Assembly (NCBI GenBank): GCA_964615365.1
Contig: CAZTOU010000004.1
Coordinates: forward strand, 1-64,000
Direction: 5' to 3'
DNA from: CAVXZE01 sp964615365
GTDB lineage: Bacteria > Myxococcota_A > UBA9160 > UBA6930
DNA length: 64,000 nucleotides
Shown: positions 51,031 to 60,692 of the stretch, one piece after another
How the letters are laid out: every line of letters begins with the position of its first letter
Numbering within the stretch: the stretch's first letter is position 1
Program-made: the position numbers and the translations under genes
Notes under the pieces: model-generated
Databases searched by the model: none
Told to the model about the DNA's origin: nothing
What the model saw: the letters and a program-made list of their open reading frames with translations, nothing else

Positions 51031-52503
51031 ATGGACATCGCGATCATCAACGGCACCGTCGTGGACGGGACGGGCGCACTGGGCATCCGCGCGGACGTCG
51101 GGATCAAGGGCGACCGCATCGCGGCGGTGGGAGAGAGGGTCGAGCGGTCCGGCCGAACCATCGACGCCGCGGGCAGGATCGTCGCGCCGGGCTTCATCGA
51201 CGCGCACGCGCACAGCGATTTCGCGCTGCTGCGTGACCCGAAGAATCCGGAGAAGGTGATGCAGGGCGTCACTACCAATGTCATCGGCAACTGCGCGCTC
51301 TCGCCCGCGCCGGTGAACGACACCGTCCGTCTGTTTTTCGAGAACCTGCTCCAGCACGTGTTCGGCATCGTGAAGATCCGCTGGGAGGATTTCGCGGACC
51401 TGCTGCACCTCTACGAGACCGAAGGCGTGACTCCGAACCTGATGAGCCTGGCCGGACAGGGCACGATCCGCATGGCGGTGATGGGAATGGAGAGCCGCCC
51501 TCCCGACGACCGAGAGATGAAGGCGATGCAGAAGCATCTCTCGGCCGCGATGGAAGCCGGCGCCATCGGCGTCTCCACCGGCCTCATGTATCCGCCGGGC
51601 AACTTCGCGGGCACCGAGGAGCTGATCGAGCTCACCCGGGTCGTCGCCGAGTACGACGGCATGTACGCCACACACATGCGAAACGAGGACGACGACCTGC
51701 TCGAATCGATGGAAGAGGCGATCCGCATCGGCAAAGAGGCCGGCGTTCCCGTGCAGATCTCGCACCACAAAGCGGTCGGAAAGCCGAACTGGGGGAAGGT
51801 GGCGAAATCCCTGGCCCGCCTCGACGAGGCGCGCGCAGAAGGGCTCGACATCGACTGCGACGTCTATCCCTACACTGCGTTCAGCACCATTCTCGGTCCT
51901 CTCCTTCCGGAGGTCGAGCGGTTCCCCGAGACGCCCATTCTCATCTCGGGTGCGCGCTTCGACGAATCGCTGGTCGGACGCTGGGCGCACGAGGTGGCCG
52001 AGGAGCGCGGCCAGTCCCTGCTCGACTGCGCGAACGACATCAACCAGAGCGAGGAGGGCGCGGTGACGGTCGTCGGCTTCGGCATGTGTCAGGAGGATGT
52101 CGACACCGTGATGCGACACCCGCACGCAATGATCGGATCGGACGGAATCGAGTCCGATTCGGGCCAGCCTCACCCGCGCGCATACGGAACCTTCGCGCGC
52201 GTGTTGGGGGAGTACGTGCGCGAGCGGGGTGTGGTCTCCCTCGAGGAGGGGGTCCACAAGATGACCGGCCAGCCCGCGGCCAAGTTCCGGATCTCGGACC
52301 GCGGAGAGATCGCCGCCGGGAAGTACGCCGACATCGTCGTGTTCGATCCCGACACCATCGAGGACGTGGCGACCTACGAGAAGCCGCGACAGCATCCCGC
52401 CGGCATCGACTGGGTGCTGATCAACGGACGCGTGGCCGTGGAGGGCGGCGCGCAGCGCGAGGTGCGCCCCGGACGGGTGCTGCGGCGGGGCGCGGCTTCG
52501 TAG
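51031..52503 (+). CDS. D-aminoacylase/N-acyl-D-amino-acid deacylase family amidohydrolase
   Basis: A 490-residue amidohydrolase-superfamily enzyme. It starts MDIAIINGTVVDGTG, the DAA family start, with the metal-binding FIDAHAHSDF (His59, His61), IGNCALSPAP (the Cys metal ligand of D-aminoacylase), ATHMRNEDDD with another His, QISHHKAVGKPNWGK and GSDGIES with the catalytic Asp. It hydrolyses N-acyl-D-amino acids or related ureides in the cytoplasm. ATG at 51031 follows GGAGGGAGGGATC; the open frame before it is antisense to the REC-PilZ gene. The 204 nt separating it from that divergent gene hold both promoters but no clear motif. Confidence 0.9.
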   Translation: MDIAIINGTVVDGTGALGIRADVGIKGDRIAAVGERVERSGRTIDAAGRIVAPGFIDAHAHSDFALLRDPKNPEKVMQGVTTNVIGNCALSPAPVNDTVRLFFENLLQHVFGIVKIRWEDFADLLHLYETEGVTPNLMSLAGQGTIRMAVMGMESRPPDDREMKAMQKHLSAAMEAGAIGVSTGLMYPPGNFAGTEELIELTRVVAEYDGMYATHMRNEDDDLLESMEEAIRIGKEAGVPVQISHHKAVGKPNWGKVAKSLARLDEARAEGLDIDCDVYPYTAFSTILGPLLPEVERFPETPILISGARFDESLVGRWAHEVAEERGQSLLDCANDINQSEEGAVTVVGFGMCQEDVDTVMRHPHAMIGSDGIESDSGQPHPRAYGTFARVLGEYVRERGVVSLEEGVHKMTGQPAAKFRISDRGEIAAGKYADIVVFDPDTIEDVATYEKPRQHPAGIDWVLINGRVAVEGGAQREVRPGRVLRRGAAS

Positions 52504-52608
52504 CCCGGATCTCTCACCTGCGGGGGCGGGGAACTGGGCCGAGAGCGGTGGGTTGGATACCATGCGAGCTTCCTCTGCGGAGAAGTCGGTCGGGAGCGGG
52601 CGTTCAGG

Positions 52609-55467
52609 ATGACGGTGTCCCTGGTGATCTCGGCCATCATGTTCGCCTCCGGAGTCGCCGCGCTCCTCTTCGAGACGCTCTGGTTCCGACAGGCCGGCCT
52701 CTCCTTCGGCAACAGCGTCTGGGCATCGAGCCTGGTGCTGTCCAGCTTCATGGCGGGGCTCGCGCTCGGGAACGGCCTCGTCGCGCAGCGCGGCGATCGA
52801 GTTCGCCATCCGATTCGCCTCTACGCGATGCTGGAGGTGGCGATCGCGGTCAGCGGCGTCGCTCTGGTCTGGGTGCTCCCGAGTCTCGGGAGCTGGCTCG
52901 CCCCGCTCTGGCGGCCCCTGCTGGCTCACCCGTGGCTCCTCAATCCGCTGCGCCTGCTGGTCAGCTTCGTGCTCCTGCTGATCCCCGCGACGGCGATGGG
53001 GGCAACGCTCCCCCTCCTCGTCAAGGCGCTCACGGCTCGCGATCCCAACTTCGGCTCGGTGCTCGGAAGGCTCTACGGCTGGAACACGCTCGGGGCGGTC
53101 ATCGGCGCCGTGGCGGGGGAGCTCTTCCTGCTCGACTGGCTCGGGGTTCGAAACTCGGCCCTCGCCGCCGGCGGAACGAATCTGGTGGCCGCGAGCGCAG
53201 CTCTTGTCGTCTTCCTGCGCTCGAGGACCGTCGGCGGAAGCAGCCATCGTTCCGACACGCGAGGCTCCCTGCGGCTTTCGGGCAACGTCTGGCGCCTGCT
53301 CGGCGCCAGCTTCTCGGCGGGTGGAATCGTGCTCGCTCTCGAGGTGATCTGGTTCCGCTTCCTCGAGCTCTCCGTGTGGAATACCGGCACCAGCTTCGCC
53401 CTGATGCTCGCCGTCGTGCTGGCGGGGATCGGTCTGGGAGGCCGCGCGAGCGGACTGTGGCTGCGATTCCACCCCGGGAGTCGTGGAATCCTCGCACCGG
53501 TCGCGTTCCTCGCGGGCGCAGCAGTGGCGATCAGCTACCTGGCCTTCTCCTCGGCGGTTGGACAGTACGGTACCGGGATCGTGTTCGACGCCGGCGGGGT
53601 ACTCGAGATCTCGGCATCGCTGATGCTTCCCGTGGCGCTGCTCTCGGGCGCTCTCTTCACCCTGACCGGAACGGCGCTTCAACGCGAGCTCGAGAGCGAG
53701 ACGCTCTCGACCGGTCTGCTCACCCTGGCGAATACCATGGGAGGAGGAATCGGCGCGCTGGTGGGGGGATTCCTGCTGCTGCCGTTCCTCGGCATCGAGA
53801 TCTCGCTCTTCCTGCTCGCCGCGACCTACGGAGGCGTGGGTCTGCTGCTTCTCGACCGCACCCCGGCCCTCGGGTCGGCGAGGCGCGCTCTCCGCTGGAT
53901 CTGGGTCGCACCCCTGGCACTCGGTCTCATCTTCTTCCCCTTCGGAGCGTTCCTCGATGAGCATCTGCGACGGGTGGAGGAGCGCTTCGACTTCGGAGTG
54001 GGCACGGAGATCGCCGCAGTGCGCGAGACCCGAACCGAGACGCTCCTGCTGCTGCGTCGGGAGTTCCAGGGCCGACCCCTCAACTACCTGCTGGTGACCG
54101 GCGGCTTTGCGATGGCCTCCACCGACGTCTGGTCCCGGCGCTACATGAAGCAGTTCGTCTTTCTGCCGTTGAACCTCCATCCCGGACCCGAGCGCGCGCT
54201 TCTCATCAGCTACGGCACCGGCGCCACGGCCAAGGCGCTCACCGACGTCCCGGGCCTGCGAAAGATCGACGTCGTCGACATCTCCCGGGACGTCTTCGAA
54301 ATCGGAAGCATCGTGTACCCCAGTCTCCAGGAGAACCCCCTGCTCGACCGCCGTGTCGACACCCACGTGGACGACGGTCGTTTCTTCCTGCTCACCACGA
54401 CGGAGCGCTACGACCTGATCACCAGCGAGCCACCCCCGCCCAAGCACGCCGGAGTCGTCAATCTCTACACGCGCGAGTACTTCCAGCTCGTCTTCGACCG
54501 GCTCGCAGAGGGCGGCATCAACACGCACTGGCTCCCGGTCCACTCGCTCACCTACGACGACTCCCGCGCGATCGTGCGCGCCTACTGCGAGGTCTTCAGC
54601 GACTGCACCCTGTGGAAGGGATTCGGGATCAACTGGATGTTGATGGGCTCGCGCGGTGCTCGCTGGAAGACCTCGGAAGGCGAGTTCACCGAGCGATGGA
54701 AGGATCTCCGCGACGCCCGAGAAGACCGGGATCTCTCCGTGGAGCTGCCGGAGCAGCTCGGCGCGATGTTCATCGGCGACGCACCGGCGCTCCGGGAGAT
54801 GGTGCGCGACGTGGCACCGTTGCAGGATGACTTCCCCAAGCGTCTGACCGACGACCCGCCGGGCGCCGAGGACGCGAGCGCCCTGCGGCGGTGGATGGAC
54901 ACGGTTCGCGCGCGCCGGCTCTTTCGCACGAGTCGCTTCATCGAAGAGGCGTGGCCGAAGGGGCTTCGCGAGCGCACCGACCGCTACTTCGAGTACGAGG
55001 CGATCATCGACAAGGTCTTCTTTCACGAATACGGGCGCCCCACGAGCTTGAGCCGGATCATCGCGCCGCTCCACGAGCTCCTCACCGAGACGGAGCTCGA
55101 GACACTTCCCATGTGGCTTCTCAGCACCTATGCGGATCACCTGTCGGTCGTGGATCGCGCCGGAAGAGAGGGGCTGCGGACGGAATCGTTGCCGCTCCTG
55201 GGCGTCCGAGCTCTGTGCCAGAGGGATTTCGATCGAGCCGCGCGGCTCTTCGGGATGACCAGGAAATCGTCGGATCGCTCCGCCTTTCTGCACGCCTACG
55301 CACTCTCGATGGCGGGCCACCGGGACCGCGCCGCCGCAGCCCTGCGGCGACAGGAGCAGTCGAATCACCTGACCCCGGAGCAGCGCGATCCGTGGCTCTG
55401 GCTGAGCGAGACCTTCGATCTCGACGGCGACTCCATCGGCGGGGCCGCGCGCCTGCCGGGACCGTGA
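52609..55467 (+). CDS. Membrane protein fused to spermidine-synthase-like domain (paralog B)
   Basis: A 952-residue fusion with the same plan as the 31438 paralog: two hydrophobic repeats (ASGVAALLFETLWFRQAGLSFG near 12-33; the second includes LALEVIWFRFLELS near 243-256), then a spermidine-synthase-like domain from about 500. The nucleotide loop is SYGTGATAKAL and the catalytic stretch is ITSEPPPPKHAGVVNLYTREYF, so the GGGDG loop and catalytic Asp of true synthases are absent, as in paralog A. About 250 extra C-terminal residues are largely helical. ATG at 52609 is followed 82 nt after its stop by paralog C on the same strand. Confidence 0.85.
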   Translation: MTVSLVISAIMFASGVAALLFETLWFRQAGLSFGNSVWASSLVLSSFMAGLALGNGLVAQRGDRVRHPIRLYAMLEVAIAVSGVALVWVLPSLGSWLAPLWRPLLAHPWLLNPLRLLVSFVLLLIPATAMGATLPLLVKALTARDPNFGSVLGRLYGWNTLGAVIGAVAGELFLLDWLGVRNSALAAGGTNLVAASAALVVFLRSRTVGGSSHRSDTRGSLRLSGNVWRLLGASFSAGGIVLALEVIWFRFLELSVWNTGTSFALMLAVVLAGIGLGGRASGLWLRFHPGSRGILAPVAFLAGAAVAISYLAFSSAVGQYGTGIVFDAGGVLEISASLMLPVALLSGALFTLTGTALQRELESETLSTGLLTLANTMGGGIGALVGGFLLLPFLGIEISLFLLAATYGGVGLLLLDRTPALGSARRALRWIWVAPLALGLIFFPFGAFLDEHLRRVEERFDFGVGTEIAAVRETRTETLLLLRREFQGRPLNYLLVTGGFAMASTDVWSRRYMKQFVFLPLNLHPGPERALLISYGTGATAKALTDVPGLRKIDVVDISRDVFEIGSIVYPSLQENPLLDRRVDTHVDDGRFFLLTTTERYDLITSEPPPPKHAGVVNLYTREYFQLVFDRLAEGGINTHWLPVHSLTYDDSRAIVRAYCEVFSDCTLWKGFGINWMLMGSRGARWKTSEGEFTERWKDLRDAREDRDLSVELPEQLGAMFIGDAPALREMVRDVAPLQDDFPKRLTDDPPGAEDASALRRWMDTVRARRLFRTSRFIEEAWPKGLRERTDRYFEYEAIIDKVFFHEYGRPTSLSRIIAPLHELLTETELETLPMWLLSTYADHLSVVDRAGREGLRTESLPLLGVRALCQRDFDRAARLFGMTRKSSDRSAFLHAYALSMAGHRDRAAAALRRQEQSNHLTPEQRDPWLWLSETFDLDGDSIGGAARLPGP

Positions 55468-55549
55468 CGCAGGACAGACCGGTCCGAGGCCGCCTAGCGC
55501 ACGAGATCCGGGCCTGGCAAGATCTCGCGATGCCCGGAAGTGATTCTAG

Positions 55550-58129
55550 ATGAGCGTCAGGCCCGCCCGCGAGGACCGCGGGCTGGTGAGGTCCCTTTAC
55601 CTCCTGGCCTTTCTCTCCGGCGCGGCCGCTCTCACCTACGAGGTAACCTGGGCAAAGCTGCTCTCGCTGACCTTCGGACGCACCACGCTGGCCGCCAGCG
55701 CGGTGGTGGGCGGCTTCCTCGGCGGCATGGGAATCGGAGCCTGGCTCTACCACCATGTCCAGGAGCGGGTGGGACGCCCCCTCCGGATCTACGCCGCCAT
55801 CGAGGTGGCCATCGCGATCACCGCCGCTGGGATCACGATCGCCTTCGAGAATCTGCCCGGAGCGTTCGCGGCGCTGGTGCAGGGAATCCCGGCTGGACTG
55901 CCCATGAACCTCTTTCGGGTGGTCTCGGTCTTCTTCCTGCTGCTGGTGCCGGCCGCCCTGATGGGAGCCACCTTCCCCGCGCTCTGCACCTCGGTGATCC
56001 GCAGTCGCGATGGAGTGGATCGCCACCTCGGAGCGATCTACGGGCTCAACACGCTGGGCGCCGCCGCGGGCGCCCTGGTGGCGGGTCTCCTCCTGATCCA
56101 GGCGCTGGGGTTGCGGGGAACCGTGTTGGTCGGCAACGGCCTGAACCTGCTGGTGGGCATCAGCGCCTTCCTGCTCGCCCGCCGCTTCCGGGAGGAGAGC
56201 GAGCCCGGCAGCAGGCCCAGCGGCGAGACCATCATCCCCACCGCACTCCCATTCTGGCTCACCGGTGCGGTGATCCTGCTCTCGGGATTCGCCACGCTCG
56301 GCTACGAGATCCTCTGGTTCCGGGCGCTCCGCTACCTGGTGGGCAACAGCACCTTCGCCCTCACCATCGTCTTGGTGGTCTTCCTCCTGGGACTCGGCCT
56401 CGGCGCTCTCCTGCTGCGACGGGTGACCGACCGAGGACGACCCGAGCTGGATCTCGCACACTGTCAGCTCGGAATCGCCGTGCTGGGCGTCCTGACCATC
56501 GGAATCATCGCGGTCCTGGTGTCGTGGCCGAAGTCCGCCGGGATCCTGAGCGACACCTCGCTCACCATTCGAGCGCTTCCCTGGTGGCTGCGGCTGATCT
56601 TGCATGGGGGTCTCTCGCTGCTCCTCATGCTACCCGCCACGATTCTGATGGGGCTCACCTTCCCCCTGGCGAGCCGGCTCTTCCTCGGGGACGTGCGCCG
56701 GCTCGGAATGCGGGTGGGAGGAGCCTACCTGCTCTCCAACATCGGCAGCATCCTCGGCGCGCTTCTGGCGGCCATGGCCATCCTTCCCCTGCTCGGAACC
56801 GTGACCGGCACCAGGTTGCTCGCCGCTCTCAACCTGGTGCTGGGTATCGCCCTGTTGTTCAAGATCCAGCTCTCCAGGCGAGATCGGCTACGGGTGACGG
56901 TACGCGCCTCGCTGGTGTTCCTCCTCCTGGTCCTGATCCTTCCCGGACGCGTCCACTACATGGGCCTGATCACCGAACACCTGAATGAGGTGACCTTCAG
57001 CTTCGAGGAGGAAAACGATCTCGGCACCGTGCAGGTACTGCAAGACCTGAAAGAGCCGGGCTTCAAGGGCATGACGATCGACGGAATCATCATCGGAGTC
57101 AGCAGCGGCTGGAACTTCCCGGTCTACAGCAAGCAGCTCCTGATCGGCCACCTTCCGATGCTGCTCGACACCCGGATCCGCTCGGCGCTCCAGATCGGAC
57201 TCGGGTCGGCCGCGACCTTGGATACGCTGGCGACCTATCCCACGCTGAATCGAATCGACTGCGTCGAGATCAACGACGCCGTGGTACGCGGCAGCCATCT
57301 CTTCCTCGAGTCCCGGGTCTACGAGGACCCGCGAGTCCGGCTGATCGTGGAGGATGCGCTGCACATGCTCCTGCGCAGCGATGAGACCTACGATCTCGTG
57401 GTCTCGGACGGCAAGCAGAACGCGGAGTTCGCGTCCAACTGGAAGCTGCTGAGCCACGAGTTCTACAGCCTCGCCCTCTCCCGGATGAGCGACCATGGCC
57501 TCTTCGTCCAGTGGATCCCCATCCACGTGCTTCACTCGGATTTCCGCATCATCCTGCGCACGGCCGGGGAGGTCTTCCCGGAGCTGGACGTCTTCTACGA
57601 TCCGCCTTCGTCGGTGATCCTGGTGGGAGGCCGTCATCCCCTCGCCGGCAGACCGCAGATGAGTCGGGCCACCTACCAGCAGCTGCGCATCCACAGCGAC
57701 CTCCGCCGTTTCTTCATCCCGGGGCCCAGGGACCTCTTGCGGCGCTGGATCGCCGGCCGCGAGCAGGTGCTGGAGAGCGCGGGAGAGGTTCCCCGGAACA
57801 CCTGGGACCGGGCTCCCCTCGAGTTCGCCCCGTACCGGGCCAGCTCCGCGGAGCTGGCCCGGGCAGGGAGCGAGAACGTCCGCCTGCTGGTTTCCGCGTA
57901 CCAGCGAGCGCGACCGCTGGCACCCGCCGAGTTCCGGGCCCCGGACGAGCGGTGGCGGCGTGCCACGGAGCTGGTTCACCAGGCCAGCATGAAGATCCAA
58001 GAGGGGGACCCTGGTGCGGCGGGAGACCTCGCTCGTCGGGCACTCGCCGAGATGCCAGGCCACCCGATGGCGGCGCGCATCTCGAGGATGCTCGCCCCGA
58101 AGTCGAAAGGCGCTGCCGTTCAGAACTGA
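55550..58129 (+). CDS. Membrane protein fused to spermidine-synthase-like domain (paralog C)
   Basis: An 859-residue protein related to paralogs A and B. N-terminal repeat one starts LSGAAALTYEVTWAKLLSLTFG (near 19-40) and repeat two GFATLGYEILWFRALRYLVG (near 246-265). The spermidine-synthase-like domain begins about 480; its loop is GLGSAATLD and the catalytic stretch VVSDGKQNAEFASNWKLLSHEFY, different from the EPP...GVVNLYT of A and B. A short helical, TPR-like tail (WRRATELVHQASMKIQEG) ends it. ATG at 55550 follows GGAAG. It may be cotranscribed with paralog B and overlaps the convergent MBOAT gene by 10 nt. Confidence 0.85.
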   Translation: MSVRPAREDRGLVRSLYLLAFLSGAAALTYEVTWAKLLSLTFGRTTLAASAVVGGFLGGMGIGAWLYHHVQERVGRPLRIYAAIEVAIAITAAGITIAFENLPGAFAALVQGIPAGLPMNLFRVVSVFFLLLVPAALMGATFPALCTSVIRSRDGVDRHLGAIYGLNTLGAAAGALVAGLLLIQALGLRGTVLVGNGLNLLVGISAFLLARRFREESEPGSRPSGETIIPTALPFWLTGAVILLSGFATLGYEILWFRALRYLVGNSTFALTIVLVVFLLGLGLGALLLRRVTDRGRPELDLAHCQLGIAVLGVLTIGIIAVLVSWPKSAGILSDTSLTIRALPWWLRLILHGGLSLLLMLPATILMGLTFPLASRLFLGDVRRLGMRVGGAYLLSNIGSILGALLAAMAILPLLGTVTGTRLLAALNLVLGIALLFKIQLSRRDRLRVTVRASLVFLLLVLILPGRVHYMGLITEHLNEVTFSFEEENDLGTVQVLQDLKEPGFKGMTIDGIIIGVSSGWNFPVYSKQLLIGHLPMLLDTRIRSALQIGLGSAATLDTLATYPTLNRIDCVEINDAVVRGSHLFLESRVYEDPRVRLIVEDALHMLLRSDETYDLVVSDGKQNAEFASNWKLLSHEFYSLALSRMSDHGLFVQWIPIHVLHSDFRIILRTAGEVFPELDVFYDPPSSVILVGGRHPLAGRPQMSRATYQQLRIHSDLRRFFIPGPRDLLRRWIAGREQVLESAGEVPRNTWDRAPLEFAPYRASSAELARAGSENVRLLVSAYQRARPLAPAEFRAPDERWRRATELVHQASMKIQEGDPGAAGDLARRALAEMPGHPMAARISRMLAPKSKGAAVQN

Positions 58130-59532
58130 AAGTAGATGAACGGCTCGTGCTGCGTCGCCACCCACGGTAGTACCAGCGCCCACGCGGCGCCGTAGGCGAC
58201 GGCGAAGCCGAAGTCGGGGATCCGTCCGAGGCGCGCCATTGGACGAATCCGGTAGGTCGCGACGTGGATCGCGGCGAAGCCGGCCACCATCAGCGCCCAC
58301 AGCCAGTTCAGCTGCTGCCGGACCGCCGGATGGGGTCCCGGATCGGCCGTGAACATGTCGCCCAGCATGGCCAGCGCGGTCGAGAGGTCGGGTGCGCGGA
58401 AGAAGACCAGGCTCACCAGCAGAAGCGAGAGCATGTAGGCGTGCTGCCAGACCGGGCGTCGTCCGTCGAGCCAGCGACCGAAACCCGCCTGCTCGCAGGC
58501 GAGCAGGATCCCGTGGTAGAGACCGAATACCACGAAGGTCCACGCGGCGCCGTGCCAGAGGCCGACCAGCACGTAGACGAGCACCAGATTGAGGCAGGTG
58601 CGCAGCAGGGTCCCGCGGTTCCCCCCTAGCGAGACGAAGAGGTAGTCCCGGAACCAGCTGGTCAGCGAGATGTGCCAGCGCCGCCAGAAATCCCGGATGC
58701 TGCGCGCGAGGAACGGAAAGTCGAAGTTGCGGGTGAGCTGGTAGCCCAGAAGACCGGCGGAGGCGATGGCCATGTCGGAGTAGCCGGAGAAGTCGCAGTA
58801 GATCTGGATCTGGAACAACGCGGTGGCGAGCCACTTGCTTCCGGCGCCGAAGCTCGCCGGCGATGCGTAGACCGCCTCGACCGCCGCAGCGATGTGGTCG
58901 GCCACGCAAGCCTTCTTGATGAACCCGAACAGGAAGAGGGCCAGGTGGTGGCGCACGTTCACGTCCGCGAAGCGCCGGCTCTGGTCGAGCTGCGGGAGGA
59001 AGCCCGCCGCCCGCACGATGGGTCCCGCCACCAGCTGAGGGAAGAACCCGACGAAGAGCGCGAAGTCGAGGAAGCTCTTCACCGGCTCCAGCCTGCCGCG
59101 GTAGATGTCGATGGTGTAGCTCATCGACTGGAAGGTGAAGAAGCTGATCCCGACCGGCAGGATGATGGAGAGTGCCCGGACCCGCACCGGATAGCCGAGG
59201 AGCTCGGAGAGACCCACCGCCGACTCGACGAAGAATCCGAAGTACTTGAAGAAGCCCAGGATGCCCAGGTTGCCGACCAGGCTCGCCACCAGCCAGAGCT
59301 TCCTCCGGCGGGCAGCATCCGGGCCGCGGCTCCGGGCCATCATCGCGCCCGCCACGAAGTCGATGGTGGTGGATGCCACGATCAGGAACAGGAAGCGCCA
59401 GTCCCAGGCGCCGTAGAAGAAGTAGCTGCCGGCGAGCAGCCAGTACTTGCGCGCGCGATTTCGCCGCAGCGCCCAATAGAGGCAGAAGATCACCGCGAAG
59501 AAGACGAAGTAGCGCAGCTCGATGAACAGCAT
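58120..59532 (-). CDS. MBOAT family O-acyltransferase (AlgI/DltB-like)
   Basis: A 470-residue polytopic acyltransferase. It starts FFAVIFCLYWAL and FFYGAWDWRFLFLI, typical of AlgI-type members, with YTIDIYRGRLEPVKSFLDFALFVGFFPQLVAGPI, CDFSGYSDMAIASAGLLG, DFWRRWHISLTSWFRDYLFVSLGGNRG and the catalytic His in LVGLWHGAAW. It moves an acyl group through the membrane onto an extracellular glycan or lipid. The preceding SGNH gene ends immediately before its ATG (TGAATG), so it is the matching partner, as with AlgI/AlgJ/AlgX. It is the last gene of the minus-strand cluster. Confidence 0.93.
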   Translation of the reverse strand: MLFIELRYFVFFAVIFCLYWALRRNRARKYWLLAGSYFFYGAWDWRFLFLIVASTTIDFVAGAMMARSRGPDAARRRKLWLVASLVGNLGILGFFKYFGFFVESAVGLSELLGYPVRVRALSIILPVGISFFTFQSMSYTIDIYRGRLEPVKSFLDFALFVGFFPQLVAGPIVRAAGFLPQLDQSRRFADVNVRHHLALFLFGFIKKACVADHIAAAVEAVYASPASFGAGSKWLATALFQIQIYCDFSGYSDMAIASAGLLGYQLTRNFDFPFLARSIRDFWRRWHISLTSWFRDYLFVSLGGNRGTLLRTCLNLVLVYVLVGLWHGAAWTFVVFGLYHGILLACEQAGFGRWLDGRRPVWQHAYMLSLLLVSLVFFRAPDLSTALAMLGDMFTADPGPHPAVRQQLNWLWALMVAGFAAIHVATYRIRPMARLGRIPDFGFAVAYGAAWALVLPWVATQHEPFIYFQF

Positions 59533-60576
59533 TCAGCGCACGTCGCTCCGCTCGACCCAGTCGGCGAGATCATCCGCCAGCAGACGGCTCCAGCGCGCCG
59601 CGCCCTCGCGATCGAGGTGCGTCCAGTCGAAGCGGTGCTCCCACGCGTAGAGCTCGGGGTAGCGGGAGGGCCGGTTGTAGGCGAAGACGCGACCGAGCTC
59701 GCCCGCCTCGTCGAGCCGGTAGAACATGGGGGTCCCCCGCGGGAGTGGAGCGATCACGAAGATCGGCTCGACGCCGTGAGAGCGGAGGCGGGCGAGGCGA
59801 TCCGCATGGGCCTCGAGATCGAACCGATCGACCTGGCCGGCTGCGGCGTTGCTGGGCTCGATCGTCCTGATCCGCGTCTCCCACTCGGATCTGCGCCTTT
59901 GGAAGTCGAGCCGGGCGCGGGTCTCGGATGCGATCGGTGGACGGCCCAGCCAGTCCAGGCCTGCCGTCTCGGCGATTCTCTCGCGCAGTGCGGGATCGGG
60001 GCCCGCTGCCCCCAGATGCGCGCGCACACCGCGCCCGCCCTGCCCGAGGTTCGCGAACCGCCTGGCGGCGTGTTGCAGGTGCAGGCGGGCGAGGCGCAGG
60101 CGTTCCCCGTTGCTGGCCGGCCATCGGCGAAGGGTGCCCAGCACGTCCAGGGTGCGCGCGGGCGTGTGCCAGAAGATCACGCGATCCGTGAAGGCGTTCC
60201 TCCCGACCAGCTCGCCCATGTCCGAATAGAGGAGCTCCTGGAAGACGAAGCGGAGCTTCGCCGGCTCGAGGGCCAGCACCTCTCGCAGCAGGAAATCCGT
60301 CTCGAAGGAGTGCATCCCGGCCGCGGCGAGGTTGAAGGAGCGCACGGGATGGCCGCGCTCCGACATGCGCTCGTCGAAGACCTCCGGAATGATGCCGCGC
60401 TGGATGTTGCTGGATCCCGCGAACAGAACGTCGAAGCCGTCCTTCTGCTCGGCGAAGTACGCCATCCGGGCGGCCACCCCGGAGTCGCTCGGCCAGGGAA
60501 CCGCCGGTCGCATCGCGCCGGATACCATCGCAAAGGACACGGCGGCCAGCAGGAGGAGCATCGTCCGTTTCGGCAT
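59533..60576 (-). CDS. SGNH-fold protein paired with MBOAT acyltransferase
   Basis: A 347-residue exported or anchored protein. An N-terminal hydrophobic segment (TMLLLLAAVSFAMVSGAM, 5-22) is followed by VLFAGSSNIQRGIIPE (block I, Ser as nucleophile) at about 50-65, FNLAAAGMHSFETDF (block II) and, near the C-terminus, FDWTHLDREGAARWS with the Asp-x-x-His pair of block V. This is the pattern of DltD, AlgJ/AlgX and related acyl-transfer partners. The stop touches the MBOAT ATG, so the two act together, probably in O-acetylation of a surface glycan. ATG at 60576 lacks a clear ribosome site. There are 116 nt to the upstream GT-C gene. Confidence 0.8.
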   Translation of the reverse strand: MPKRTMLLLLAAVSFAMVSGAMRPAVPWPSDSGVAARMAYFAEQKDGFDVLFAGSSNIQRGIIPEVFDERMSERGHPVRSFNLAAAGMHSFETDFLLREVLALEPAKLRFVFQELLYSDMGELVGRNAFTDRVIFWHTPARTLDVLGTLRRWPASNGERLRLARLHLQHAARRFANLGQGGRGVRAHLGAAGPDPALRERIAETAGLDWLGRPPIASETRARLDFQRRRSEWETRIRTIEPSNAAAGQVDRFDLEAHADRLARLRSHGVEPIFVIAPLPRGTPMFYRLDEAGELGRVFAYNRPSRYPELYAWEHRFDWTHLDREGAARWSRLLADDLADWVERSDVR

Positions 60577-60692
60577 CGCGGGTGACTGTAGCCGGGGCGC
60601 TTCGGCATATCATCGACATCGGGCAGACGGATCCCGACGCCGACTCCGCGACCGCCATCACGGGGCTCGCGTCGTCGCTCTCCCTGCCGAGG

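Noticed and set aside
50848..55368. 1,506-codon antisense open frame over the D-aminoacylase and paralog B
   Set aside because: Arg/Glu/Gln-rich composition, no domains and exact antisense overlap with well-supported genes show it is a high-GC shadow.
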